From positions 103,690 to 167,689 of the forward strand of contig JAFAAL010000014.1 in assembly GCA_023426575.1 (NCBI GenBank): a DNA stretch of 64,000 nt. Reading direction: 5' to 3'. Source of the DNA: Bacillota bacterium (lineage in GTDB: Bacteria; Bacillota; Clostridia; Saccharofermentanales; DTU023). Below, piece after piece: positions 1-7,959 of this stretch. The notes under the pieces are model-generated. The model was not told the DNA's origin. It made no database searches and was given only the letters and a program-made list of their open reading frames with translations. How positions within the stretch are numbered: the first letter of the stretch is position 1; every line of letters starts with the position of its first letter. The position numbers and the translations under genes were made by a program.

Positions 1-1279
1 TCTGCTCAGCCATGGCAAGATCGAAGCCCGCGCGATCAATGGCGACGCCACTGTCTTCCGCCATCTCCTGAGAGAGGGCAATGGGCAGGCCAAAAGTGTC
101 GTGGAGCTTGAAGAGTTCGGCGCCAGGGATAGCTTCTCCCTGCTCGCGCGCAGAGGCAATCAGGCGCTTGAGTGTCGGCAGTGCCTTCTCAACAGCGGTT
201 CGGAACAAGACTTCCTCACTTTCCAGTTCTCTCATGATCTGCTCGTGGCGCTCTGCGAGTTCTGGGTAGGCCTCTCGAGACTGGGCAATCGCCACCTCGG
301 CAATGGAGCAGAGGAAGGCATCTTCAATGTCCAACATCAGGCCGCGTGCCGCTGCGCGCCTAATCAGACGGCGCAAGACATAGCCGCGGCCCTCATTAGA
401 GGGTCTGACTCCGTCGGCAAGCATGAAGATTGCCGAGCGAATGTGGTCGGTGATGACGCGTAGCGAGACGTCGATGGCCTCGTCATCGTGATAGTGCACC
501 TTGGCCAGATCTCCCACGGCATCGAGGATTGCACGGACGGTGTCGACCTCGAAGAGACTGCCAACGTCCTGCATAACCATGGCAAAGCGTTCGAGTCCAC
601 CCCCCGTATCGATGTTCTTGGAGCTCAGCTCCTCATAACTCCCGTCCTCAAGACGCTTGAATTGGGTAAAGACGAGATTCCAGATCTCAACGAAACGGTC
701 ACATTCGCAACCGACCTGACAATCAGGCGAGCCGCAGCCATACTTTTCGCCACGGTCGACAAAGATCTCGGAACAGGGACCACAGGGGCCGACGCCGTGC
801 TCCCAAAAATTATCCTCCTTGCCGAGGCGGAAAATTTTCTCTGGCGGCAGTTTGATCTCGTCATGCCAGATGTCATAGCCCTCGTCGTCCTCGTGGAAGA
901 CAGAGACATAGAGGCGCTCATAGGGAATTTTCAGGACGTCATGAACGAATTCCCAGGCCCAGTGGATAGCCTCTCGCTTGAAGTAATCGTTAAAGGAAAA
1001 GTTACCGAGCATCTCAAAGAAAGTGCCGTGTCTCGCCGTATAGCCGACGTTGTCGATGTCGGGGGTGCGGATGCACTTCTGGCATGTGGCCACACGGCGA
1101 CGAGGAGGTTCCTCCTCTCCGGTAAACCACTTCTTCAGGGGCGTCATCCCAGCGTTATTAAGTAAGATTGAGTGGTCGTCCTTGGGCACGAGAGAAAAGC
1201 TCGGCAGAACCAAGTGACCTTTGCTCTCGAAGAAGTCTAAGTATTTTTTACGAATGTCGTTTAAACCTAATTTTTCCAT
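1..1279 (-). CDS. alaS: Alanyl-tRNA synthetase, N-terminal part (runs off the left edge)
   Basis: Class II aminoacyl-tRNA synthetase that charges tRNA-Ala in the cytoplasm. About 426 N-terminal residues are visible; the editing and C-Ala domains lie outside. The start reads MEKLGLNDIRKKYLDFFESK, followed by INAGMTPLKKWFTG and GYTARHGTFFEMLGNFSF, the class II motifs diagnostic of AlaRS. A cysteine-rich stretch (CGSPDCQVGCECDRF) is typical of bacterial AlaRS. An in-frame ATG nine bases upstream (1288) is less likely: AAAGGA lies 8 bases before 1279 but abuts 1288. No T-box leader is visible upstream. Confidence 0.95.
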   Translation of the reverse strand, partial: MEKLGLNDIRKKYLDFFESKGHLVLPSFSLVPKDDHSILLNNAGMTPLKKWFTGEEEPPRRRVATCQKCIRTPDIDNVGYTARHGTFFEMLGNFSFNDYFKREAIHWAWEFVHDVLKIPYERLYVSVFHEDDEGYDIWHDEIKLPPEKIFRLGKEDNFWEHGVGPCGPCSEIFVDRGEKYGCGSPDCQVGCECDRFVEIWNLVFTQFKRLEDGSYEELSSKNIDTGGGLERFAMVMQDVGSLFEVDTVRAILDAVGDLAKVHYHDDEAIDVSLRVITDHIRSAIFMLADGVRPSNEGRGYVLRRLIRRAAARGLMLDIEDAFLCSIAEVAIAQSREAYPELAERHEQIMRELESEEVLFRTAVEKALPTLKRLIASAREQGEAIPGAELFKLHDTFGLPIALSQEMAEDSGVAIDRAGFDLAMAEQ

Positions 1280-1311
1280 AGCGCTCATCCTTTGCAGGGA
1301 AATCACCTCGT

Positions 1312-1317
1312 ATTATA
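1312..1317 (-). promoter_or_regulatory. Putative -10 box of alaS
   Basis: On the minus strand this is a perfect TATAAT, about 33 bases before the alaS start. The hexamer 17 bases further upstream (GCCAAA) is a poor -35. The short untranslated region leaves no room for a T-box riboswitch. Confidence 0.5.
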
Positions 1318-1342
1318 ACCGAAAAAGACGATTCTTTGGCAC

Positions 1343-1368
1343 AAAAAGAGGCGGCATGAGCCGCCTCT
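1343..1368 (-). terminator. Rho-independent terminator of the P-loop ATPase gene
   Basis: Read on the minus strand, GAGGCGGC / GCCGCCTC form an 8 to 9 bp stem with a 4-base loop, followed by TTTTT. It lies 18 bases after the stop codon of the upstream gene and separates it from alaS. Confidence 0.85.
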
Positions 1369-1386
1369 CAGTAGAAGATTCACAGT

Positions 1387-1806
1387 TTAGATCTCACGCA
1401 TTTTGGCGACGACGTTCTCGGGAAGACGATCTTTCTCGTCGCTGATGGTAATAGTGATGTCTACCTCATTTTGCGTGGCAAAGGTCTCGAGTTCATCGAA
1501 GAAATGGGCGAGGTCCTCGAGGCTGTCATCATTGGCGACTTTATAAATACTATCAATGTAGATACGGGTGATATCGTAGTCCTTGGCCGTCAGGCCAGCG
1601 AGAAAACTCAAGAGTTCACGATAGGAGTTCACGGGGTATTCCGTGATGTCAATGAGGCGGACCTGGTAGGGAATCTGGCGGTCAAATCGCTTACCGTATT
1701 CGATACAGACAATGTTGCTCTCTGCCTCTTCGGCCAGGCGGCTGATCTCCGCCACTAACTTTGCCGTCTTGCCACTCCCCTTGGGGCCAACAATCGCATC
1801 AATCAT
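1387..1806 (-). CDS. Small P-loop ATPase of unknown role
   Basis: Protein of 139 residues with a Walker A motif GPKGSGKT near residues 7-14 and a hydrophobic strand ending in an aspartate (ITRIYIDSI) that could be Walker B. It has no signal peptide or membrane segment. Similar small Bacillota proteins are sometimes labelled ATP-binding or PilT-like, but none of the PilT hexamer features is visible, so I do not use that name. The start at 1806 is supported by AAAGGTGA 5 to 6 bases upstream; an open frame continues upstream without a ribosome binding site. The gene has its own promoter and terminator, so it is a single-gene unit beside alaS. Confidence 0.75.
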   Translation of the reverse strand: MIDAIVGPKGSGKTAKLVAEISRLAEEAESNIVCIEYGKRFDRQIPYQVRLIDITEYPVNSYRELLSFLAGLTAKDYDITRIYIDSIYKVANDDSLEDLAHFFDELETFATQNEVDITITISDEKDRLPENVVAKMREI

Positions 1807-1858
1807 AAGTTTCACCTTTACCTTCCTTCTGCGCTGCACGAGCTCTGCATGTCTCATG

Positions 1859-1873
1859 AACAAGCAGCTTGTT
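1859..1873. promoter_or_regulatory. Palindrome at the start site of the P-loop ATPase gene
   Basis: AACAAGC-A-GCTTGTT is a perfect 15-base inverted repeat beginning 7 bases beyond the -10 box at 1880-1885, so it overlaps the expected transcription start. It could be an operator or a short 5' hairpin; nothing identifies a cognate protein. Confidence 0.4.
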
Positions 1874-1879
1874 ACTTGC

Positions 1880-1909
1880 ATTATACGCAATCTTTCTCCC
1901 GCCTGACAA
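1880..1909 (-). promoter_or_regulatory. Promoter of the P-loop ATPase gene
   Basis: On the minus strand TTGTCA (1904-1909), an 18-base spacer and TATAAT (1880-1885). This is a good sigma-A type promoter, about 74 bases before the chosen start codon. Confidence 0.65.
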
Positions 1910-1973
1910 GGCATGTGGGAGAACGGTATCTGTCGCAAGAGATGCAAAAGCTTATGGCTTTTTGTCGCTTGCC

Positions 1974-2002
1974 TTTACAATTTGTTCACAATTTCTTATA
2001 AT
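1974..2002 (+). promoter_or_regulatory. Promoter of the mgl operon
   Basis: TTTACA (1974-1979), exactly 17 bases, then TATAAT (1997-2002). This is close to the sigma-A consensus and lies about 60 bases before the mglB start codon. I looked for a catabolite-response element around it and found no good match. Confidence 0.75.
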
Positions 2003-2007
2003 TTTAG

Positions 2008-2028
2008 TGATTTGCACAAGACAAATCA
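2008..2028. promoter_or_regulatory. Inverted repeat at the mgl transcription start
   Basis: TGATTTG / CAAATCA, 7 bp arms with a 7-base centre, begins 6 bases after the -10 box. Its place at the start site fits either an operator or a 5' mRNA hairpin. Confidence 0.4.
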
Positions 2029-2061
2029 TAGAAATGTCTTTTGACACTAGGAGGAAAAAAG

Positions 2062-3390
2062 ATGAACAAAAAATTCTTTGCTCTCTTCGTTGCTTTGATG
2101 ATGCTCCTGAGCTTCAGCTTCGTCGCATGTGATAAGCAAGAGAAAGCTCCTGCCACCGAGGGTGGTGCGGAAAATTCCGATGCTGAGGCCGAGAACAACG
2201 AGGCCCCAGCCGATCAGCCAGCAGACGGCAATGTCGCCAATAAGGACAAGCCTCTCGTCTGGTACAATCGCCAACCCTCTAACAGCACGACTGGCGAACT
2301 CGACATGGAAGCTCTTCAGTTCAACGACAAGACCTACTATGTCGGCTTCGACGCCAATCAGGGTGCCGATCTCCAAGGTGAGATGGTCCTGAACTACCTC
2401 AAGGCTCACGCCGCTGAGATGGACAGAAATGGCGATGGCATCATCGGCTACGTCCTGGCCATCGGCGACATCGGCCACAACGACTCGATTGCCCGTACCC
2501 GCGGTATCCGCAAGGCCCTCGGCACCGCCATTGAGAAAGACGGCAACGTCGTCAGTGACCCCGTCGGCACCAACATCGACGGCAAGGCCACTCAGGTCCA
2601 GGATTCCGAGATTGAGATCGACGGCAAGACCTATATCATCCGTGAGCTCGCCTCCCAAGAGATGAAGAACTCCACCGGCGCCACCTGGGATGCCGCAACC
2701 GCTGGCAACGCCCTCGGCAGTTGGACTTCTTCCTTTGGCGATCAGATTGACATCGTCGTCTCCAACAACGACGGCATGGGTATGGCCATGTTCAATGCCT
2801 GGTCCAAGGATAACAATGTCCCGACCTTTGGCTATGACGCCAACGCAGACGCCGTGGCGGCAATCGCTGACGGCTTCGGCGGCACCATCTCCCAGCACGC
2901 TGACGTTCAGGCTTACCTGACCCTCCGCGTGCTCCGCAACGCCCTCGACGGCGTGGACATCGACACTGGTATCGGCACGCCTGACGCTGAAGGCAACGTC
3001 CTCTCTGAAGACGTCTTCAAGTACAACGCTGATGAGCGCTCTTACTACGCCCTGAACGTCGCAGTTACCGCTGAGAACTATCAGGACTTCCTCGACTCCA
3101 CCAAGGTCTACGAGCCCGTCTCCAAGCAGCTCAAAGAGGAAAACAGCCCCCGGAAGAAGGTCTGGCTGAACATCTACAACTCTTCAGACAACTTCCTGAG
3201 CTCCACCTATGTGCCTCTGCTGCAGAACTATGACGATCTCTTAAACCTCGACGTCGAGTACGTCGGTGGCGATGGTCAGACCGAGGCCAACATCGTCAAC
3301 CGCCTGGGCAATCCCGACCAGTATGATGCCTTTGCCATCAACATGGTCAAGACAGACAACGCCGCTTCTTACACTGAGCTGCTGAAATAG
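2062..3390 (+). CDS. mglB: Galactose/glucose-type sugar-binding lipoprotein
   Basis: Substrate-binding protein (442 residues) of a simple-sugar ABC importer, anchored outside the membrane. The N-terminus has two lysines, a hydrophobic core and a lipobox ending SFVAC, so lipidation at Cys22 or so is expected. An acidic linker rich in E, A and D follows, then a type I periplasmic-binding fold: YYVGFDANQGADLQGEM and DIVVSNNDGMGMAMFNA resemble the sugar-contacting segments of MglB. ATG 2062 is chosen because AGGAGG lies 7 bases upstream. It is the first gene of mglBAC. Substrate galactose, glucose or methylgalactoside is inferred from family similarity only. Confidence 0.85.
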   Translation: MNKKFFALFVALMMLLSFSFVACDKQEKAPATEGGAENSDAEAENNEAPADQPADGNVANKDKPLVWYNRQPSNSTTGELDMEALQFNDKTYYVGFDANQGADLQGEMVLNYLKAHAAEMDRNGDGIIGYVLAIGDIGHNDSIARTRGIRKALGTAIEKDGNVVSDPVGTNIDGKATQVQDSEIEIDGKTYIIRELASQEMKNSTGATWDAATAGNALGSWTSSFGDQIDIVVSNNDGMGMAMFNAWSKDNNVPTFGYDANADAVAAIADGFGGTISQHADVQAYLTLRVLRNALDGVDIDTGIGTPDAEGNVLSEDVFKYNADERSYYALNVAVTAENYQDFLDSTKVYEPVSKQLKEENSPRKKVWLNIYNSSDNFLSSTYVPLLQNYDDLLNLDVEYVGGDGQTEANIVNRLGNPDQYDAFAINMVKTDNAASYTELLK

Positions 3391-3414
3391 TTCTGTCCCT
3401 AGGATCTACCTTTA

Positions 3415-3440
3415 GGGGGGAGGCATCTCCCCCCTTTTTT
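3415..3440 (+). terminator. Intercistronic terminator-like hairpin between mglB and mglA
   Basis: GGGGGGAG / CTCCCCCC forms a perfect 8 bp stem with a GCAT loop, followed by six T. It sits inside the operon, 25 bases after the mglB stop. CCCTA at 3397-3401 could pair with TAGGG at 3413-3417 and compete with the stem. Partial termination here would give more binding protein than transporter. Confidence 0.75.
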
Positions 3441-3465
3441 CCTAAACACGAAAGCGAGTGAGACA

Positions 3466-4974
3466 ATGATTGAGGAAAAAGATAATGTCATTCTGGCCAT
3501 CCGTGGCATGAGCAAGTCATTTGGTCGTAACCGCGTCTTGGATGGAATCAATCTCGATTTGAAGCGCGGGACAATCATGGGCCTCATGGGCGAAAATGGC
3601 GCGGGCAAGTCGACGATGATGAAGTGTCTCTTTGGCTCTTATCAAAAAGACGTCGGTGAAATCTATCTCGACGGCAAGGAGGTCAACTTCTCCGGCCCCA
3701 AGGATGCCCTAGAAAATGGAATCGCCATGGTCCATCAGGAATTGAATCAGTGTCTGGAGCGCAATGTCGTCGACAATCTCTTCCTCGGCCGCTATCCCGT
3801 GACTTCTTGGGGAGTCGTCAATGAGGCCGCCATGCGCAAGGAGGCCTCGGAGCTCTTTAAGAAGCTCGGCATGAATGTCAATCTCTACCAACCCATGCGT
3901 GAGATGTCTGTCTCACAGCGCCAGATGTGCGAAATTGCCAAGGCGATCTCTTATCATTCCCAGGTCATCGTCCTCGATGAGCCCACCTCATCTCTTACCG
4001 TCAAGGAAGTTAAGAAGCTCTTTGAAATGATGCGGCGTCTGAAGGAACAGGGCATCTCCTTAATCTATATTTCTCATAAGATGGATGAGATCTTTGAAAT
4101 CTGTGATGAGATTGCCGTTCTTCGAGATGGCAAGCTCGTCATGGTCAAGGATCGTGATGAGACCAATATGAATGAATTGATTTCAGCGATGGTCGGACGC
4201 TCCCTCGAGAACCGCTTCCCCCCTCTCGACAATCAGCCCACTGAGACAATTCTCTCCGTCCAAAATCTCTTCACCAAATTTGAACCCCAGCTGCAAGACA
4301 TCAGTTTTGATGTTCGTCAGGGGGAGATCTTTGGTCTCTACGGCCTCGTCGGAGCTGGTCGAACAGAGCTCCTCGAGACCATCTTTGGCATCCGAACCCG
4401 GGCTGCCGGCCGTGTCTATTTCAAGGATCAGCTCATGAATTTTAAGGATGCCCAAGAGGCCATCGATCACGGATTCGCGATGATTACGGAAGAGCGCAAG
4501 GCCAACGGTCTCTTCCTGAAGGGAGATATCACTTTTAATACGACGATTGCCAGTCTGCACCAGTATAAGACGGGTCTCGCCCTCTCTGACTCCAAAATGG
4601 TCAATGCGACGGCGCGTCAGATCAAGACGATGCGGACCAAGTGCATGGGCCCCCAGGACCTCATCAATAATCTCTCTGGGGGCAATCAGCAAAAGGTCAT
4701 CTTTGGCAAGTGGTTGGAGAGTGACCCGCAGGTCTTCCTCATGGATGAACCCACGCGTGGCATCGACGTCGGCGCCAAGTATGAGATCTATGAATTGATC
4801 ATCAGCATGGCCAAGGCAGGAAATACGATCATCCTGGTCTCTTCAGAGATGCCAGAGATCCTCGGAATTACAAATCGCATTGGCGTCATGTCCAATGGAC
4901 GCCTGTCTGGCATTGTCAAAACAAATGAAACCAATCAAGAGGAACTGCTCCGTCTGAGCGCGAAATATCTATAG
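3466..4974 (+). CDS. mglA: Sugar ABC transporter ATPase with two nucleotide-binding domains
   Basis: Cytoplasmic ATPase of 502 residues with tandem ABC domains, the arrangement of MglA, RbsA and XylG. The first domain has Walker A GENGAGKST, a signature region VSQRQMCEIAKA that departs from LSGGQ, and Walker B VIVLDEPTSSL. The second has GLVGAGRTE in place of a canonical Walker A, signature LSGGNQQKV and VFLMDEPTRGIDVG. This asymmetry is normal for the family. The ribosome binding site is weak compared with its neighbours. It lies downstream of the hairpin and 11 bases before mglC. Confidence 0.92.
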   Translation: MIEEKDNVILAIRGMSKSFGRNRVLDGINLDLKRGTIMGLMGENGAGKSTMMKCLFGSYQKDVGEIYLDGKEVNFSGPKDALENGIAMVHQELNQCLERNVVDNLFLGRYPVTSWGVVNEAAMRKEASELFKKLGMNVNLYQPMREMSVSQRQMCEIAKAISYHSQVIVLDEPTSSLTVKEVKKLFEMMRRLKEQGISLIYISHKMDEIFEICDEIAVLRDGKLVMVKDRDETNMNELISAMVGRSLENRFPPLDNQPTETILSVQNLFTKFEPQLQDISFDVRQGEIFGLYGLVGAGRTELLETIFGIRTRAAGRVYFKDQLMNFKDAQEAIDHGFAMITEERKANGLFLKGDITFNTTIASLHQYKTGLALSDSKMVNATARQIKTMRTKCMGPQDLINNLSGGNQQKVIFGKWLESDPQVFLMDEPTRGIDVGAKYEIYELIISMAKAGNTIILVSSEMPEILGITNRIGVMSNGRLSGIVKTNETNQEELLRLSAKYL

Positions 4975-4985
4975 GAGGCAATGAA

Positions 4986-6632
4986 GTGAACGAGAAGGTA
5001 TTGAGCCCTGAACAAGAGATGGCCCTACGTCAGCCGATCGACCAGTATATCGCTGAGATCCAGGCCCAGATCGATGAACTGCGGGAATTTGGAACGCAGA
5101 AATTAATTGGTCTTCAGTATGACCGCGACACGATCAAGCGGGATAAATTGATGCCCGCAGCCGAGAAGTCACAGCGCCTCGAGGAAAACAAGCGCGAGAT
5201 GGAAGTGGCTAAGACGGTCGAGCAGAAGAATCACGCTGAGGTCAACAGTCTGATCAAGAAGGCGGAGGCCTATCTCGATCAGCACTATAACAAGGACTAC
5301 TACAAGCCCGTCGTCCGCTCGACCAAGGCGGAGCGCGTCCGAGAGAATGCGGCTTATCAGCAGCGTCTCAAGGAACTTGAGATGGAACACAGACAAAATC
5401 TCGCCGGCCTCCATCACAAGGACGAGATCCACGATGAGAACTATGTCTATAAGAATCGCATCTTTGACGCCAAGACTGAACACATGAAGAATCTCCAGGA
5501 GATCAAGGATCGAAAGCATGCGGCCTATGCCCATAAATTTTACCTCCTCGATCTCTTGAGAATGTCTAAGTTCAGCTTGTCCGAAAAGCTGAGCCGCCGT
5601 CTCGAGAACTTCGCCTACAATTTCAATAAGCGCGACTTCTTCCTGAGAAACGGCCTCTATATTGCGATCATTCTCATCTTCATCTTCCTCTGCTTCCTGA
5701 CCCCGATGGTCAAGAATGTTCATCTGCTCACCTATCACAACGTCTTGAACATTCTCCAGCAGGCGTCGCCCCGGATGTTTTTAGCCCTGGGCGTCGCAGG
5801 AGTGATTCTCTTGACCGGTACAGATCTCTCGATTGGCCGTATGGTTGGCATGGGGATGACAGCCTCTACCATCATCATGCACAAGGGACCGAACACGGGA
5901 ATGTTCTTCGGCAAGGCCTTTGACTTGACAAATATTCCCCTCGGCGTCCGCATGATCATGGCCCTGCTCCTATGTATCCTGCTGAGCACGATTTTCACCT
6001 CCATTGCCGGTTTCTTTACGGCGCGCTTTAAAATGCACCCCTTTATCTCGACGATGGCCAATATGTTGATCATCTTCGGAATTGTCACCTACTCGACCAA
6101 GGGGGTCTCCTTTGGCGCCATCGAACCGGCCATCAATAAGATGATCATGCCCAAGGTCAAGGGCTTCCCGACTATCATTCTCTGGGCCGTGGCGGCCATC
6201 ATCATCGTCTGGTTCATCTGGAACAAGACGACCTTTGGTAAAAATCTCTACGCTGTCGGCGGCAACCCCGAAGCTGCTGCCGTCACGGGTATCTCCGTCT
6301 TCTGGGTGACCATGGGCGCCTTTATTATGGCGGGGATCCTCTATGGCTTCGGCTCATGGCTCGAGTGTATCCGCATGATTGGCTCTGGCTCTGCTGCCTA
6401 TGGACAGGGTTGGGAAATGGACGCGATTGCAGCCTGCGTCGTCGGCGGCGTCTCGTTCACTGGCGGTATCGGTAAAATTCGTGGTGTCGTCACCGGTGTC
6501 TTCATCTTTACCGCACTGACCTATGCCCTGACAATTCTCGGCATCGACACGAACCTGCAGTTTGTCTTCTCAGGCATCATCATTCTCATTGCCGTGACTT
6601 TGGACTGCTTAAAGTATGTTCGCAAGAAGTAA
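4986..6632 (+). CDS. mglC: Sugar ABC permease with a long N-terminal coiled-coil extension
   Basis: Permease of the mgl importer, 548 residues. The C-terminal half (from about residue 222) is a normal MglC/RbsC-type membrane domain with about eight to ten hydrophobic segments and the family motif GTDLSIGRMVGMG. The first 210 or so residues are highly charged, contain no membrane segment and look helical and coiled-coil-forming; family members are usually about 320-340 residues and begin near the first membrane helix. The GTG start at 4986 is set by AGGAGG 7 bases upstream; an ATG at 4981 reads straight into a stop. The extension has the same reading frame and no internal start with a good ribosome binding site before the membrane part. 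Confidence 0.88.
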   Translation: MNEKVLSPEQEMALRQPIDQYIAEIQAQIDELREFGTQKLIGLQYDRDTIKRDKLMPAAEKSQRLEENKREMEVAKTVEQKNHAEVNSLIKKAEAYLDQHYNKDYYKPVVRSTKAERVRENAAYQQRLKELEMEHRQNLAGLHHKDEIHDENYVYKNRIFDAKTEHMKNLQEIKDRKHAAYAHKFYLLDLLRMSKFSLSEKLSRRLENFAYNFNKRDFFLRNGLYIAIILIFIFLCFLTPMVKNVHLLTYHNVLNILQQASPRMFLALGVAGVILLTGTDLSIGRMVGMGMTASTIIMHKGPNTGMFFGKAFDLTNIPLGVRMIMALLLCILLSTIFTSIAGFFTARFKMHPFISTMANMLIIFGIVTYSTKGVSFGAIEPAINKMIMPKVKGFPTIILWAVAAIIIVWFIWNKTTFGKNLYAVGGNPEAAAVTGISVFWVTMGAFIMAGILYGFGSWLECIRMIGSGSAAYGQGWEMDAIAACVVGGVSFTGGIGKIRGVVTGVFIFTALTYALTILGIDTNLQFVFSGIIILIAVTLDCLKYVRKK

Positions 6633-6664
6633 GCGCCTCAAGAAGACTCAAGGCCTATGACTTG

Positions 6665-6693
6665 AGAGGCTTCCCAGTGGGAAGCCTCTTTTT
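6665..6693 (+). terminator. Terminator of the mgl operon
   Basis: AGAGGCTTCCC / GGGAAGCCTCT, an 11 bp perfect stem with an AGT loop, followed by TTTT. On the opposite strand it follows the M20 gene closely but has no T-run there. Confidence 0.9.
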
Positions 6694-7855
6694 ATAGAGA
6701 TTGAAAATACTCTGACCAGAAGGTAATAGCTTTGAAGAGAGCCTCGTGCGCTATCTTAAAACGCGGGTGATGATTGGCGTAGCTCTGATCTTGCACGGAG
6801 CCAGAAGAGCCCATGAGGAGATAGTAGAGCGGGGCGATTTCAGCATAGTGCGCAAAATCCTCAGACGCTGACCAGAACGGCAGTTCGACATAGTCGAAGT
6901 CAGGAGATCTCTGGAGAAGAAAACGCTTCAACTGCTCGCGGAGTCGGGCATCATTTTGAATGGGTGGGTGACCTGATAAATAGTCTAGGGAGACGCAAAC
7001 ACCCGACATCGCCGCCATGCCCTGAGCGACTCTGTCCATCTTCTCGACGATCTCCCGCTCGACTTCCTCTGAGAGAACGCGCAGACTCCCGGCCAGCTCT
7101 AAGCTCTCCGGAATTTGATTTTGCACTGTGCCTGAATGAATCTGACAGATACTGAGGACGCGATAAGTCCTGGGGTCAAAAGATTGTACAGACATACTCT
7201 CGAGCGCCATGATCAGCTGGGCGGCCACGGGGATGGGATTGAGGCCAAGATGAGGCTGGCTCGAATGCGCAGATTTTCCCTGAACTTGGATCTTGAAGAA
7301 TCCATTGCCAGTTGTCGCAGGACCTGCCGGTAAGAGACCGATGGTTCCCGCAGGCAGTTGAGGGATAAAGTGAGCAGCATAAATCGCTGCAAAAGGACCC
7401 TCTGCGCTGAGCTCTCCTGAATCTACGAGACTGCGAGCTCCCGAGGGCAGATTCTCTTCTGCAGCCTGAAAGAGGAAGTAGAATTCATGCTCTCCCCCCT
7501 GCCCTCTCCCAGTGCTTAAAAGCTCCTCAATAATCCCGAGCGCCACAGTGATATGGCCGTCATGGCCACAGGCGTGCATAATACCGGGTCGCGTCGAGGC
7601 ATAGTCCAGTCCCGACTCCTCTTGAATCGGCAGAGCGTCGATGTCGGCACGGTAGAGAATGCGATCGCGAGCATGTCTATTCGTCAAGCGGCAGAGAATC
7701 CCCCGCTCAGAGTGAAAGAGAATCTCGACCCCTGAAAGGGCTGATAAGTAGTCGACAATCTTCCTCCGCGTCTGAAGCTCCTGCCAAGACAATTCAGGTT
7801 CGCGGTGGAGGCTTTTGAAAAAAGCCAAGAGTTTGTCATCTGTTCTAGCGTCCAT
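6692..7855 (-). CDS. M20 family metal-dependent amidohydrolase
   Basis: Cytoplasmic hydrolase of 387 residues in the N-acyl-amino-acid amidohydrolase/hippurate hydrolase group, which releases amino acids from N-acyl or similar conjugates. The metal-binding motif HACGHDGH is at residues 94-101, the AEE catalytic/metal segment at about 132-134, and a C-terminal NHHPRF motif at about 366. The central dimerisation segment (QGKSAHSSQPHLGLNPI) is also recognisable. AGGAGG lies 6 bases before ATG 7855. It is a single gene convergent with the mgl operon; the substrate cannot be told from sequence. Confidence 0.85.
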   Translation of the reverse strand: MDARTDDKLLAFFKSLHREPELSWQELQTRRKIVDYLSALSGVEILFHSERGILCRLTNRHARDRILYRADIDALPIQEESGLDYASTRPGIMHACGHDGHITVALGIIEELLSTGRGQGGEHEFYFLFQAAEENLPSGARSLVDSGELSAEGPFAAIYAAHFIPQLPAGTIGLLPAGPATTGNGFFKIQVQGKSAHSSQPHLGLNPIPVAAQLIMALESMSVQSFDPRTYRVLSICQIHSGTVQNQIPESLELAGSLRVLSEEVEREIVEKMDRVAQGMAAMSGVCVSLDYLSGHPPIQNDARLREQLKRFLLQRSPDFDYVELPFWSASEDFAHYAEIAPLYYLLMGSSGSVQDQSYANHHPRFKIAHEALFKAITFWSEYFQSL

Positions 7856-7900
7856 AGAAGCCTCCTGGGATCATGTGCACATTGTAATGGCCGTGGCCCC

Positions 7901-7935
7901 AAAAGTAAAAACCCTGGCTCTGAGAGAGCCAGGGT
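7901..7935 (-). terminator. Terminator of the S10-spc operon after secY
   Basis: On the minus strand, CCCTGGCTCT / AGAGCCAGGG with a 3-base loop (7912-7934), followed by TTTTTACTTTT. It lies 25 bases after the secY stop. Confidence 0.9.
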
Positions 7936-7959
7936 CTTGCTTCTGAAATAATCGATGAC

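Noticed and set aside
1921..2061. Catabolite-response element (CcpA site) upstream of mglB
   Set aside because: No sequence matched the consensus at the core CG and flanking positions.
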